Source: Proteinivorax hydrogeniformans | GTDB taxonomy: Bacteria > Bacillota > Proteinivoracia > Proteinivoracales > Proteinivoracaceae | Direction of reading: 5' to 3' | DNA length: 64,000 nt | NCBI RefSeq assembly: GCF_040515995.1 | Contig: NZ_CP159485.1 | Coordinates: 1,922,001 to 1,986,000, forward strand | Shown here: piece after piece, positions 45,294-55,306 of the stretch | Layout of the letters: each line of letters begins with the position of its first letter | Position numbering within the stretch: position 1 is the stretch's first letter | Position numbers and translations under genes: made by a program | Notes under the pieces: model-generated | The model's input: only the letters and a program-made list of their open reading frames with translations | Told to the model about the DNA's origin: nothing | Databases searched by the model: none

Positions 45294-46298
45294 TTAGCCT
45301 CCTACGGAGAACATGTGGAAGGTTTTTTCGTCTATTTCCCCTTGGTTATATAAGTTTTCTAGGGATTTTTCGAAGGTTGTCATGGTGTTGTTTGTTTGGA
45401 TAATTGAGGGTATCTGATGGGTTTTCCCTTCTCTTATAAGTGTTTTTATAGCTGTGTTGCATTCCATAAGCTCTGCCACCGCTGTTCTTCCACCATATGT
45501 TTTGGGAACTAGCTGCTGGGTTAACACCGCTTTTAAGGTTGAGGCTAGCTGGATTCTTATCTGTCCTTGCTGATGGGGTGGAAAGACGTCTATCATTCTA
45601 TCGATGCTTTGGTGGGCCCTTTGGGTATGTAAGGTGGCTAGCACTAGGTGCCCTGTTTCCGCTGCTGTTAAGGCGGTGCTGATTGTCTCTAAGTCTCGCA
45701 TCTCTCCTACCAAAATCACGTCGGGGTCTTGCCGCATAGCGGCGGATAAACCTTCGCTAAATTTTTGAAAATGTGCTCCTTTTTCCCTTTGGTTTATAAG
45801 AGATTGTTTACATTCATGAATATATTCAATAGGGTCTTCTAAGGTAATAATATGGTTTTGAGCTGTTTTGTTAACTTCATTTACCATAGATGCTAAGGTG
45901 GTGGATTTACCGGAACCTGTAATTCCTGTAACTAGCACCAATCCTTGTTTTAGCTTGCATAGCTTCTCCATTGTATCAGGAAGATTTAATGTGCTTAGCG
46001 GTGGTATTTGGGATGGAATAATTCTTATAGCCATGCTAAAGCTATTCATTTGTCTATATATATTGACACGAAAGCGGGCTAGATTTTTTAATTGATAGGA
46101 TAGATCTTTTTGATATAAGTTGTCAATGTCTCCAGCTAGGTTTTTACACCAGGTGATAATTTGTTCTTTTTTGATGACATCGCCACTTTTTTGTAAGCTA
46201 CCATCCATCCTGTAAATTGCGGGCAATCCTTCTCTTATGTGCAGATCAGATGCTTCTTTTTCTACTGCTGTTTCTAGGAGTTTATGAAAGTCTTTCAT
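45294..46298 (-). CDS. pilT: Pilus retraction ATPase PilT
   Basis: 334 residues. Walker A TGITGSGKSTT (about 122), Asp box ITLEDPIEYIH, Walker B RQDPDVILVGEMRD, and His box TGHLVLATLHT. C-terminal AIKTLIREGKTHQIPSIIQT, the PilT signature region (AIRNLIREGK-like), points to retraction rather than assembly. Its start overlaps the pilB stop by 4 nt. Retraction implies twitching or DNA uptake ability. Confidence 0.93.
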   Translation of the reverse strand: MKDFHKLLETAVEKEASDLHIREGLPAIYRMDGSLQKSGDVIKKEQIITWCKNLAGDIDNLYQKDLSYQLKNLARFRVNIYRQMNSFSMAIRIIPSQIPPLSTLNLPDTMEKLCKLKQGLVLVTGITGSGKSTTLASMVNEVNKTAQNHIITLEDPIEYIHECKQSLINQREKGAHFQKFSEGLSAAMRQDPDVILVGEMRDLETISTALTAAETGHLVLATLHTQRAHQSIDRMIDVFPPHQQGQIRIQLASTLKAVLTQQLVPKTYGGRTAVAELMECNTAIKTLIREGKTHQIPSIIQTNNTMTTFEKSLENLYNQGEIDEKTFHMFSVGG

Positions 46299-47914
46299 TT
46301 TATTCCCTCCCCATAAGCAACTTTGAGCACTTCTTCTTTTGATGTAAGGCCCTGAGATACCTTGTCTATGCCATCTTGGTATAAAGTTATCAGTCCATTT
46401 TGCAGTGCTATTTCTTTTAGTTTAGAGGTGCTTGCATTATTTTGCAGCGCCTCTCTTAGGGAGTCATCCATCACTAGCATTTCTTGTATTGCCACTCTGC
46501 CTTTATATCCGGTTTCGTTGCACTTTTTACAGCCTATGCCTGTGCATTGTTGGCAAAGCTTTCGTGCCAAACGTTGAGCTAACACACCATTTATAGTTGA
46601 TGATATTAAAAACGGTGGCAATCCCATATCTGCCAGCCTGTTTAAGGTTGATACAGCATCGTTTGTGTGTAATGTGGATAGCACTAAATGCCCTGTCATG
46701 GCAGCTCTAAGGGCTATTTCACCAGTTTCTTTATCCCTTATCTCTCCTACCATTATTACATTGGGATCTTGCCTTAGCACAGAACGCAGCCCTCTTGCAA
46801 AATCAAGACCTATTTTGGTGTTTACGTTTACTTGATTTATGCCATCTAACCTATATTCAACAGGATCTTCGATGGTAATGATGTTTTGATCGCTGGAGTT
46901 AATCTGATTTAGCACAGAGTAGAGTGTGGTGGTTTTCCCACACCCAGTAGGCCCTGTTACTAGAAATATGCCAGTGCTGTAATTTAGCACTTTTTTAAAT
47001 TTTTCTAGGTTTGTATCGCTCATGCCTAGCTTGTTTACATCTAAAATTAGCGAGTCAGTGTCAAGTATCCTAAGAACAACTTTTTCTCCATAAATAGTTG
47101 GTAGAGTTGATACTCTAATGTCAATTTGTTTGCCTTTAATCTCTGTTTGAAATCTATTGTCTTGTGGCAGCCTTCGTTCCGCTATATCCATATTGGCCAT
47201 TATTTTAAGCCTTGAAATTATGACTGCCTGGGTGCTTTTGGCCGAAGTCATGATGTCATGAAGTACGCCGTCTATACGAAATCTAACTTGTAGGTTATCC
47301 TCCCTAGGCTCTATATGGATATCGCTTGCTCCCTCCATAACAGCTTGTTCTAAAATGGAGTTTACTGCACGAACTATAGGAGCATCATCAACCATGTCTT
47401 TTAGAGTATCTATTTCTAGCATATCATCACTTACGTTTTGTTGTTGCGATTTGAGGTTTTCCATAGCTTTGTCAACGGTTTCTTTGATTCCATAATGGTT
47501 ATCTATGGCTTGCTTTATTTCATCTGGGGCAGCTATTACTGGGTCCACCTCGTATCCTGTGCTATCGCTTATTTCATCTATGGCAACCACATCTAGTGGG
47601 TCAGCCATAGCTAAAGTCAGTCTATTATCTTGTACTTTTATCGGCATTACAGAGAAGTTTTTAGCCACAGTAGAGGTTATGATGTTAATTACTTTTTCAT
47701 CTATAGGATATTTATACAAGCTTATATGTGGTATCCCTAGTTGGAACTCCAACACCTCTATAAGCTCATTTTCTGTAAGTATATTTAATTCCACTAAAGC
47801 CGATCCTAAACGTACATCTTTTTGCTTTTGATAGGCTAACGCTTGTGAAAGCTGCTCTTGTGTTATTTTCCCCGTATCAACTAACAGGTCTCCCAACCTA
47901 AGTTTTTTGTCCAT
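46295..47914 (-). CDS. pilB: Pilus assembly ATPase PilB with N-terminal MshEN domain
   Basis: 539 residues. The N-terminal MshEN domain has two copies of the RLG-L--x-G-I----L--AL--Q pattern (RLGDLLVDTGKITQEQL, RLGSALVELNILTENEL), the c-di-GMP-binding motif of MshE. Core: Walker A TGPTGCGKTTT, Asp box TIEDPVEYRL, Walker B RQDPNVIMVGEIRD, and His box LSTLHTNDA. A tetracysteine zinc site, CQQCTGIGCKKC, lies near the C-terminus. First gene of the operon, strong GGGGGA ribosome site. Binding of c-di-GMP is inferred from the motif. Confidence 0.95.
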   Translation of the reverse strand: MDKKLRLGDLLVDTGKITQEQLSQALAYQKQKDVRLGSALVELNILTENELIEVLEFQLGIPHISLYKYPIDEKVINIITSTVAKNFSVMPIKVQDNRLTLAMADPLDVVAIDEISDSTGYEVDPVIAAPDEIKQAIDNHYGIKETVDKAMENLKSQQQNVSDDMLEIDTLKDMVDDAPIVRAVNSILEQAVMEGASDIHIEPREDNLQVRFRIDGVLHDIMTSAKSTQAVIISRLKIMANMDIAERRLPQDNRFQTEIKGKQIDIRVSTLPTIYGEKVVLRILDTDSLILDVNKLGMSDTNLEKFKKVLNYSTGIFLVTGPTGCGKTTTLYSVLNQINSSDQNIITIEDPVEYRLDGINQVNVNTKIGLDFARGLRSVLRQDPNVIMVGEIRDKETGEIALRAAMTGHLVLSTLHTNDAVSTLNRLADMGLPPFLISSTINGVLAQRLARKLCQQCTGIGCKKCNETGYKGRVAIQEMLVMDDSLREALQNNASTSKLKEIALQNGLITLYQDGIDKVSQGLTSKEEVLKVAYGEGIK

Positions 47915-47992
47915 CTGCTCATTCCCCCTTTACAAACTGGCATTTTATATGTTACTAAGCCGACTAAAACGCTATTATGTATAATACTACAT

Positions 47993-48012
47993 AGCAGGAC
48001 TATAATCCTGCT
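47993..48012. promoter_or_regulatory. Palindrome upstream of pilB
   Basis: AGCAGGA-CTATAA-TCCTGCT is a 7-bp-arm dyad about 80-100 nt before the pilB start. TATTATA-like -10 candidates lie between it and the gene on the minus strand. It may be an operator or part of the promoter leader; nothing links it to a known regulator. Confidence 0.3.
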
Positions 48013-48050
48013 AATATTTGTTTTTTTTAGTCTTAAGTCCAAATTCTTCT

Positions 48051-48099
48051 AAAAAAAGAGGGGCTGCCTCGTTAAATCGAGACAGCCCCTCTTTTTTTA
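48051..48099. terminator. Terminator after the RND pump gene
   Basis: AAAAAGAGGGGCTG, CTCG/CGAG inner pairs and CAGCCCCTCTTTTT form a long stem with poly-T on both strands. It lies about 50 nt after the RND stop codon on the minus strand. Confidence 0.9.
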
Positions 48100-48151
48100 T
48101 ATATCCAGCACTTGAAATTTCCCATGATGGCAAACTCTGTGAGACCTCACT

Positions 48152-51151
48152 TTAAACTCTGTTTATAAGTTTATATAGGGCTGGAATTATGAACAATGTA
48201 AGAGAGGTTGATGTTAATAGTCCACCCATCACAGCTATTGCCATTGGTGCTTGGAGTTCCGCCCCTTCACCTAACTTTAACGCTAACGGCAGCATCGCCA
48301 ACATTGTTGTTAGTGCTGTCATTATTATAGGCCTAAACCGTGTCTGCGCCCCCTCTATTATCGCTTCTTCCTTAGATAACCCTCTTTTTCTAAGTAAGCT
48401 AATGTAATCCACCAGCACTATAGCATTATTCACCACTATCCCTGCTAGGATGATAATTCCTATAAAAGCAGTTATTCCAAAATCAGTGGATGTTAAGATT
48501 AGCGCCCATACAACACCGATAAAGGCTAACGGTAACGTTAATATTATGATAAAAGGATTGAGATATGATTCTAGCTGTGCTGCCATGATTATATAAACCA
48601 AGGCTATGGCTAATAAAAGGGCTGTTTTTAGCTCCCCAAATCCTTCCTCCATAAGTTGTGCAGCCCTATCAAATTCAATGGTAACTGTGGAGGGTAGATC
48701 CATATCTTGCACGATTTCTTCTATGTTGTTTTTAACTGTACCTAGGTCCTTATTAAGTATCTGTCCTTCTATACTTGAAGTCATTTTCTGATTTTCTCTA
48801 TAAATCTGTCGTGGGCCCTCTTTTTCCTCAATTTGGGTTATAGACGTTAGCGGTACTTCAAAGCCCGCAATAGAAGTCATGGTTGTGTCCATGAGACTAT
48901 CGTAGTCTTTTTGCTCCGATGGTAATGTTAGCATAACTGGGATTCGATCACCGTCTTTTCTTAAAAAGCTGATCTGCTGCCCCCGTAGTTTTCTAGTAAC
49001 CTGATCCGCTATGTGCACTGCTGTTAAACCCATCATGGTACTTTGCTCTTGATCAACTGCAATTTGTAGCTCAGGCTTACTTTCGTCTAAGCTGGATGTT
49101 ACCTCGCCTATATATTCCTGTTTTTTTAGTTTATCTATAAGCTCTTGTTGATATTTTTCTACCTCCTCTAAGGTAGCACCCCTTAGAGAAAGGGCTATGG
49201 TATCGCCACCTGTCATATTCTGCATTTGATTCTGTTTGCTTACATTAACGCTACCATCTATGTCTGCTAAGCTTTGCTCTAGCTGAGCGATTATTTCTGA
49301 GGTGCTTTTGGTTCGCGTATTTTGGGGCATAAGTCTAATATTTATCCTGCCTCTATTGGTATTTTCACGAGTTGAAAACATACTACCACTTTGCCCGACG
49401 CTACTAGAAAACACATCGATGTTGTCAATTTGTGCTATGATTTTTTCTGCTTGCTTTACCACTTTATCTGTCGCTTCTAAGGTGGTTCCGACAGGAGTTG
49501 TTATAGTTACCGCTAGCATCCCATCATCGATGGGCGGTAAAAATTCCGTCCCTATACTGTAAAACTGATAGACTGATAGTATAAATACAGCTAGGATAAT
49601 TAGTATCAGAACCAGCGGTCTTGCAATTACTTTTTTTAGCACTTTCCCATAAAAGCTTGGCGCTTTTGTTGAAGTTTTAGCGGTTTGTTTTTTTAATAGC
49701 TTAGATGCCAGCATAGGAATTACAGTAAGAGCAACTAGCAGCGAAGCAAGTAAAGCAAAAGCCACAGTCCACGCTAGCTCCTTGAATAACTCTCCGGTAA
49801 ATCCACCTACAAAAACTACAGGCAAAAATACTGCCATTGTGGTAAAGGTGGACGCGATAACAGGGCTAGCTACTTCATTAGCTCCTAATTTAGCACTTTC
49901 AATTGAGTTTTTTCCTTCCTGTCTGTGTCTGTAAATATTTTCGATTACAACGATAGAGTTATCAACTAACATCCCAACGCCCAGTGCAAGCCCGCCAAAA
50001 GTCATTAGATTTAATGTAAGTCCCGCAAAGTGCATTAGAACAAAGGTGGCCACAATAGAAAAGGGGATTGACAGAGCTATTATTAAGGTGCTTACAGGAC
50101 TGCGTAAAAACACATATAAAATTAAAAGGGCAAGCACCGCCCCAATGAATAAACTTTGTGCTACGGAGTTAATAGATATTTTTACAAGCTCTCCTTGGTC
50201 CTGGGTGATCACGTATTCAAAGGAATTAAACTCAATGTCTTCAAGTGCTGCCATGACAGTGTTTCTCACTGAAACTAGGTTGGCATCGCCTTCTTGTTGA
50301 ATCGACAGGTTTATACTAGGCTTTAAATTGGTTCGACTTATTCCTTGGGATATATCGTCATATAAACTTACATCAGCTATATCCTTTAAAAGCACAGGTT
50401 CAAATAAGTCATCTACAGCTATTGATACAGCAAATTCTCCCAGGTCTTCCACAGTTTGGACCTCGCTAAGAATCCTAACTGGCAATCGTTTATCTTCCTT
50501 TAAAACTGTATGTGCAGGTAAGTTAATGTTGTTTCCACCTATCACACCAGCTAATTGCTCAAATGAGATATTATACTCCTCTAGTTTATATAGGTCTGGG
50601 TAGACGTGTACCTCAGGAGCTGGAAGCCCTGTTACATCAACCGATGCAACTCCATCTAAAGTTTCAAGTTTTGGGATGACCTCATTTTCCACAAAATCAT
50701 AAGTTTTATTAATGTCCTCATCCCCTATAATAGAGATATCCATTATAGGCATGCTAGTGGGGTCAAACTTTAGTATAATCGGCTGGTTAACCTCCGTTGG
50801 AATGGGGGCAAGCTCGATTTTTTCTTTGATTTCATCTCTTACAGTATCTAAATTAGTTCTCCAATCAAACTCTAAAATTATAAGAGATGTTTGCTGCGAA
50901 GAGTGAGAGCTCATGTTTTTAAGACCTGCTGTTGTTCCTATGATGCTTTCAAGAGGTTCGGTTACTAATGTTGCCATTTCTTTAGGAGCTGTGTCCGGCA
51001 TATTTGTAATCACAGCTAATACAGGGGGAGAAAACTTAGGTAAAAGGTCCATATGTAAATTAGTAAAAGCAACAAATCCCAGTAATAGTACAAAAACCAT
51101 GAGCATTACCATTGCCACAGGGCGTTTTACAGCTATATCACCAATGGTCAT
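48152..51151 (-). CDS. RND-family efflux permease (AcrB/SwrC-like)
   Basis: 999 residues with the RND duplication. TM1 starts KRPVAMVMLMVFVLLLGF, then a large porter domain, TM2-6 (about 325-480), a second porter domain, and TM8-12. Proton-relay Asp in FGGLALGVGMLVDNSIVVIENI (TM4) is present, with the matching second-half segment GIIILAGIVVNNAIVLVDYI. SwrC/YerP of Bacillus is the model for a monoderm. No membrane-fusion-protein gene is adjacent, so any partner is elsewhere. Drug or lipid-like substrates cannot be told apart. Monocistronic. Confidence 0.93.
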   Translation of the reverse strand: MTIGDIAVKRPVAMVMLMVFVLLLGFVAFTNLHMDLLPKFSPPVLAVITNMPDTAPKEMATLVTEPLESIIGTTAGLKNMSSHSSQQTSLIILEFDWRTNLDTVRDEIKEKIELAPIPTEVNQPIILKFDPTSMPIMDISIIGDEDINKTYDFVENEVIPKLETLDGVASVDVTGLPAPEVHVYPDLYKLEEYNISFEQLAGVIGGNNINLPAHTVLKEDKRLPVRILSEVQTVEDLGEFAVSIAVDDLFEPVLLKDIADVSLYDDISQGISRTNLKPSINLSIQQEGDANLVSVRNTVMAALEDIEFNSFEYVITQDQGELVKISINSVAQSLFIGAVLALLILYVFLRSPVSTLIIALSIPFSIVATFVLMHFAGLTLNLMTFGGLALGVGMLVDNSIVVIENIYRHRQEGKNSIESAKLGANEVASPVIASTFTTMAVFLPVVFVGGFTGELFKELAWTVAFALLASLLVALTVIPMLASKLLKKQTAKTSTKAPSFYGKVLKKVIARPLVLILIILAVFILSVYQFYSIGTEFLPPIDDGMLAVTITTPVGTTLEATDKVVKQAEKIIAQIDNIDVFSSSVGQSGSMFSTRENTNRGRINIRLMPQNTRTKSTSEIIAQLEQSLADIDGSVNVSKQNQMQNMTGGDTIALSLRGATLEEVEKYQQELIDKLKKQEYIGEVTSSLDESKPELQIAVDQEQSTMMGLTAVHIADQVTRKLRGQQISFLRKDGDRIPVMLTLPSEQKDYDSLMDTTMTSIAGFEVPLTSITQIEEKEGPRQIYRENQKMTSSIEGQILNKDLGTVKNNIEEIVQDMDLPSTVTIEFDRAAQLMEEGFGELKTALLLAIALVYIIMAAQLESYLNPFIIILTLPLAFIGVVWALILTSTDFGITAFIGIIILAGIVVNNAIVLVDYISLLRKRGLSKEEAIIEGAQTRFRPIIMTALTTMLAMLPLALKLGEGAELQAPMAIAVMGGLLTSTSLTLFIIPALYKLINRV

Positions 51152-51369
51152 TTATTTCCCTCCAATAAAAAATCTCCCATTAGTTTGTGTTATTGCATCT
51201 TAAAACATACTAAAAACCATTTATCTTCTTCGTATAGTGCAAATTCTTACGTATGGTTTACAAACCCATCCTAAGCCACATATCTTCTATCTTACTGGTT
51301 TTCTAGCGCATAGGAAAATACATTTCCGGACTAAGCCGCTTAGCATTACTTTTTTCTGACATCATATCA

Positions 51370-52600
51370 AGGCCGCCAAAGGATCTAGCCCTTAAGAGCG
51401 CTAATAACAAATCCTTAATTGGCCACGGTAAACATCACGAAACAAGTTACATGCTGGGTCCAAACCCCGTTCAGTTAGAGCTTTTACTTATAGAAAGCCC
51501 CTGTTTTATTGCTTTTCCACTTTCCCCTTTCCACTTTCAACTTTCCAACCATCTTCTTTACTGGTTTTCTGGGGTAGTGGGAGATTCATTCCCCAGGATA
51601 AGCAGCCAGTTTTTTTTGACGTCCTCCTGAGCTTGCCGAAGGATCTAGCCCAAAGGGCGCAGGACCCACGCAAAGCTCAAACCCATGCTCAGGTCAGTTC
51701 AGGGTTTGTCATTTACCTCTGGGCTACGGAGTTCCTATGCTGTTTCTCCACATGTTCGACACCTTTGGCTTATAAGACGACATATCCATGTCTTTGATGT
51801 CAATGAAAGATAGCTTAACGCCAAAGGCTTACTCACAGGGAGAAAAGACGCATCGAAACAATACGCCCTGCCAGTAAATGACAAACCCTTCAGTAAGCTC
51901 AAGCGGTAAAATCTATAGAACCAACTACTGTATCTATGACCAAGCAGAATTTGGAGTGAGTTTCAGAGCCAGCATGTAGCTAATTTATACGTTTTCGCGG
52001 CCAAAGTTTTTGGTAATGATAATCAGTAGTACCGCAGAGGTATCCCAAAAGGTCATCCTGAGCTTGCCGAAGGATCTAGCCCGCAAGGGCGAACTCAACC
52101 CCATGCTCATGTCAGTTCAGGGTTTGTCATTTACCTACGGGCTACGGAGTTCCTCTGCTGCAGACAGCTTATCAGCACCCATCTTCGTTGTTGAAATTGC
52201 TAGCCCAGATCAGTCACGTATTAGAAGATACGCTCCCGCCCTGGTCCATCAACTGCGCCTAGAATCTAGGCACTTCTAAGCAGTCTGGCCATTTGCGTCT
52301 CCTTATATGGTTACCAAAGTTGACTCCAACTTCACACTACTCCTACAATACGCCCTGCCACTAAATGACAAACCCTTCAGTAAGCGGTCAAACTATCCAC
52401 GTATCCTAGTAATTTCATTATTATTCCATAACGATTTCTGCAGGAGCACTGTAGTGCTTCGAAACAATACCGTTTACTCCTAGACCAAGCAGAATGAGCA
52501 GATTTAAAGCATGCCGTTTGTCCCAGCAGAGTAAGCAAATTTATACGTTTTCGCGGCCAATGTTTTTATGTTGGTTCTGCTTTAGGGTCAGTGGAAAGTT
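51370..52600. repeat. Inverted, rearranged copies of the long repeat unit
   Basis: Read on the minus strand this block resembles the 821-bp unit of 23.4-25.1 kb with breaks and insertions. R palindromes in the inverse orientation lie at 51373-51402, 51619-51660 and 52051-52091. GACAAACCCT(G/T)... and CGCCCTGCCA(G/C)TAAATGAC segments recur three times, and a structured element lies at 52161-52290. 51516-51550 has CCACTTTCAACTTTCCAAC runs. Promoter-like AT-rich sequence before the RND gene occupies 51152-51230. No gene is recognised in 51152-52734. Confidence 0.75.
52161..52290 (+). repeat. Structured element, full copy, plus-strand orientation
   Basis: The only full copy on the plus strand. 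CAGACAGCTTATCAGCACCC, CATCTTCGTTG, inner stem arms, CACGTATTAGAAGATACGCTC, CCTAGAATCTAGG, ACTTCTAAGCAGTCTGG. It is not at a gene end here; it came with the inverted long unit. The inner stem is partly mismatched (GAAATTGC against GCGCCTAG side), so this copy may be decaying. Confidence 0.75.
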
Positions 52601-52658
52601 GGTTGGCAGAAAGTTGGAAAGGGTTTTATGCAGCCACTTCTAGATGAAACTATCCAAT

Positions 52659-52704
52659 AAAAAAGGTTCCAATCATCAAATGTCGATGATCGGAACCTTT
52701 TTTT
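52659..52704. terminator. Terminator after aroK
   Basis: AAAAAAGGTTCC/GGAACCTTTTTT with inner CATC/GATG pairs; T-run on both strands. The loop and arm sequence is nearly that of 36394-36440. Confidence 0.9.
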
Positions 52705-52734
52705 ATTTAGTTTAGCTAGAAATGTACCAGCCTC

Positions 52735-53235
52735 TTATCCTTTGTTCACTTGTGAGAGAATTTGCTCCGCAACCTCTAACGGCCCTTCTTCTGCATCTAC
52801 AGTATAGTCAGCCCATTTTTGATACAGGTGAGTTCTTCTTTTGTATAGTTCTTTTACTGCATTCCCACCTTGTTGAAATAACGGCCTACCTTCCCCATCA
52901 ATTCTTCTATTAATATCCTGTAGCGAACATTTAAGCCATACTATAGCGCCATATTCTTTAAGTATTCTCATATTATCTTTGTTTTCAACTATACCTCCAC
53001 CACAATCAATAATGCACCCACCATTTTTACTGGCTAGCTCTTTAACAACCTGATGTTCTATATGTCTAAAATATCGCTCTCCCCTTTGTTCAAAAATAGA
53101 GGCTATTGAAGCATTTTCTTTACCGGCAATCAGCTTGTCAGTGGAGTAAAGCTTATATGAGATTTTACTTGCTAAGATTTTACCTACTGTGGTTTTTCCA
53201 GCACCCATAAAACCTACCAGGACTATATTTCTAAT
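52735..53235 (-). CDS. aroK: Shikimate kinase, probable ATT start
   Basis: 166 residues if begun at ATT 53235. The P-loop GFMGAGKTT needs the preceding beta strand NIVLVGF, but no ATG, GTG or TTG lies between that strand and the in-frame stop upstream; the first ATG (53208) is inside the P-loop. ATT AGA AAT with AAAGGA nine bases upstream gives the normal N-terminus (M)RNIVLVGFMGAGKTT and normal length. Other marks: STDKLIAG (shikimate Asp), FEQRGERYFRHIE, CGGGIVEN, GRPLF lid. It is last in the second pilus operon and its start overlaps the comFB stop (CATTAG). Confidence 0.85.
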   Translation of the reverse strand: MRNIVLVGFMGAGKTTVGKILASKISYKLYSTDKLIAGKENASIASIFEQRGERYFRHIEHQVVKELASKNGGCIIDCGGGIVENKDNMRILKEYGAIVWLKCSLQDINRRIDGEGRPLFQQGGNAVKELYKRRTHLYQKWADYTVDAEEGPLEVAEQILSQVNKG

Positions 53236-53494
53236 GGTTGGGCTTCCTTTTCACTTTTTCCATAGCATCTACTACTGCGCTGGTAATGTCGGTGCTGGCT
53301 TGTACATTAAAACTATCTACTTTTGAATATAGCTCACCCTTTTCTGATACAACATACTTAGGGGGAAGGTTGTTTAAAGCTAATGCAGTTACGTCTAACT
53401 TACATTTTTTACACCTACACTCTGAATTTTTATCTTTCCATAGTTCATCAAGCTTTTGTTTAACCAAAATTTCGTTATAATTTATTAACTCCAT
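53231..53494 (-). CDS. comFB: ComFB-family protein
   Basis: 87 residues, the whole ComFB fold. It has a Cys cluster CRCKKCKLDV (about 27-36), LNNLPPKYVVSEKGELY (about 41-57), and the C-terminal ITSAVVDAMEKVKRKPNH. Found in the comF operon of Bacillus; cyanobacterial members have been reported as c-di-GMP receptors linked to competence and pili. Here it is located at the end of a comG-like operon, consistent with such a signalling role (inference). Confidence 0.85.
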   Translation of the reverse strand: MELINYNEILVKQKLDELWKDKNSECRCKKCKLDVTALALNNLPPKYVVSEKGELYSKVDSFNVQASTDITSAVVDAMEKVKRKPNH

Positions 53495-54910
53495 TTACAC
53501 TTCAGCTCCTTGTTTGAGTGGAGTTTCTTCTGTCCTACCAGTATATAAGTCTATATTCAAAACTCTATTGTATTTTGGATGCTCGTTTTGCTCTACGACT
53601 TTTAGTTTTGATCCATCCACTTTATATGTAACCTTGGCGTTACGCCTAGTGATGGCCGCCGATAACCCATCTATAACTTGGAATAGCCTCAATAAAGGTA
53701 AGAGATGGGTAGGAAAATCTTTGGGCAATTTATCTTCAGGGTGATGGTGGTACCTTATTATAGTGACTACATCTTGTGCTTTGTTATAGTATTTTTCAGC
53801 CATATCTGCGCTGCGGGCTGCATGAAGAATGCCAAGTTCAAAGGCCTCATTAGGGCTTACAATGTCTCCTATATTTAAATCTGGCTGAGATTTACCGAGG
53901 TCGTGGAAAATTATCGACTCCACCAATGTGTCTTTTTCTATGCCAATAAGTTTCATTAAACCCATTTCGTTAAAATCCGCAGCAACTTTTAAAGAGTTTA
54001 CCACATGTACATACCCACCAGACTTTATAACATCGGTAATTTTTATGGTGTTAGTGCTTGGATCAAAAGCATCAATATACTCTGGAGTAGCTTTTAGCTT
54101 ATATTCTACCTTAGAATTCGGCAGCGTCAAGGCGAAAGCTTTATCAAGTTCTTCTTTAGTTTTAGATACTTGATCTTGAAGTTGTTTAAAAGCAGTTATA
54201 TCACTAAAGCTTTGCACCACTCCCTCTATATCGCCATTTTGCTTTAGTGGTACGTAGTTGACTAAAAATATCCTACCATCTCTCATTTTAACTTCTTGAT
54301 TAAATCGGGGGATTCCATCTTTTATTACCATCTCCACAATAGATGGATCCTTTGACCTATTTTCAGACTTTTTACCTATTCTCTCATCGGCTTTGAGTCC
54401 AGTCATTTTTTCAGCAGCTGGGTTAAATTCCATTACAGTTAAGTCTTTATCAACTACAATCAAACCTTCATTTAAAGATTCAACTATCATCCTAGCTTTT
54501 TTTTCTTTTCTAGACTCCAAACCGTCTTGAACTTGTTTTTTTATTAAAAATTTCATCGCCTTTCGCTGGCTGATAACCCCTACCACTTCTTCCTCTTTTA
54601 AAACAGGTAAAAAGCGTATATCCTTTTCCTTAAAAATGTTTATTGCATTAAGTATATCATCTCTTATATTCAAGGTGTCCGTTTTTTCTTTACTTATCAT
54701 TACATCCTCTATAGGCCTTTTGTAAGAAACTCCCTTAGCTATTATTTCCTTTATTGTTCCGTTAGTAACCATGCCACAAAGCTTATTATCTTCATCTATA
54801 ACAAAGGCTACAGAATGGTCTCTTCTATGTATCTTTTCCACCACATCACTTATTGACTCTTCTTTGATAACTGTTGAGAAATCTTTGCTCATAATATTGC
54901 CGATTGTCAT
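53495..54910 (-). CDS. CBS-PAS-HD signalling protein
   Basis: 471 residues, cytoplasmic. Two CBS repeats (about 1-60, 68-122: MVTNGTIKEIIAKG, LPVLKEEEVVGVISQRKAM), a PAS domain (about 135-245: LNEGLIVVDKDLTVMEFNPAAEKMTG, VVQSFSDITAFKQLQ), then an HD domain (about 320-430) with IFHDLGKSQPD and YHHHPEDKLP. HD catalytic residues are intact, so it may be a phosphohydrolase controlled by adenosine nucleotides (CBS) and PAS input. It is not an HD-GYP. Its place inside the pilus/competence operon and next to ComFB suggests control of pilus function. Confidence 0.85.
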   Translation of the reverse strand: MTIGNIMSKDFSTVIKEESISDVVEKIHRRDHSVAFVIDEDNKLCGMVTNGTIKEIIAKGVSYKRPIEDVMISKEKTDTLNIRDDILNAINIFKEKDIRFLPVLKEEEVVGVISQRKAMKFLIKKQVQDGLESRKEKKARMIVESLNEGLIVVDKDLTVMEFNPAAEKMTGLKADERIGKKSENRSKDPSIVEMVIKDGIPRFNQEVKMRDGRIFLVNYVPLKQNGDIEGVVQSFSDITAFKQLQDQVSKTKEELDKAFALTLPNSKVEYKLKATPEYIDAFDPSTNTIKITDVIKSGGYVHVVNSLKVAADFNEMGLMKLIGIEKDTLVESIIFHDLGKSQPDLNIGDIVSPNEAFELGILHAARSADMAEKYYNKAQDVVTIIRYHHHPEDKLPKDFPTHLLPLLRLFQVIDGLSAAITRRNAKVTYKVDGSKLKVVEQNEHPKYNRVLNIDLYTGRTEETPLKQGAEV

Positions 54911-54922
54911 ATGCTACCCCTC

Positions 54923-55306
54923 CTAATATTCGGTCCAGCTAACTATTTTTCCATCATCATCTTTAACTATCGATATTGTATAAATAGATTCTTTATATTC
55001 AGAAGTCACCTTTAGCTCATTGTCGGAATACGACCAGCTGTAGGTTCCCTTTTTTAGCTTTCCTTCTGAAGAAGCTTGACCTTCTAAATTGTTCTTAGCT
55101 AAAACTTTGTCAGCTACACCAAGGGCGATATGCCTAGCCTGTAGCTTTTGTTTATAAAGCTGGTTTGACTTGGTTATTTTATGTGAAAAACTAAATCCCA
55201 AACTAAGTACCGCTACGCAGGTAAATATTACAACCAGCACTAAAACTGTTATGTTTCCCTTTGAGGAATTTTTAAGATAATGGAAAATCCCCTGTGATTG
55301 TCCCAT
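54923..55306 (-). CDS. PilX/ComG-like minor pilin candidate
   Basis: 127 residues. N-terminus KNSSKGNITVLVLVVIFTCVAVLSL: Gly followed by a hydrophobic helix, but no Glu at +5 and a polar Asn after Gly. LQARHIALGVADKVLA resembles the PilX-type post-helix motif. Its ATG at 55306 has GGAGGT nine bases upstream, both inside the preceding gene (58-nt overlap). Role as tip component is inferred from position among minor pilins. Confidence 0.6.
   Translation of the reverse strand: MGQSQGIFHYLKNSSKGNITVLVLVVIFTCVAVLSLGFSFSHKITKSNQLYKQKLQARHIALGVADKVLAKNNLEGQASSEGKLKKGTYSWSYSDNELKVTSEYKESIYTISIVKDDDGKIVSWTEY

Noticed and set aside
52010-52279. 89-codon plus-strand ORF
   Set aside because: Runs through an R palindrome and a structured element; no ribosome site.
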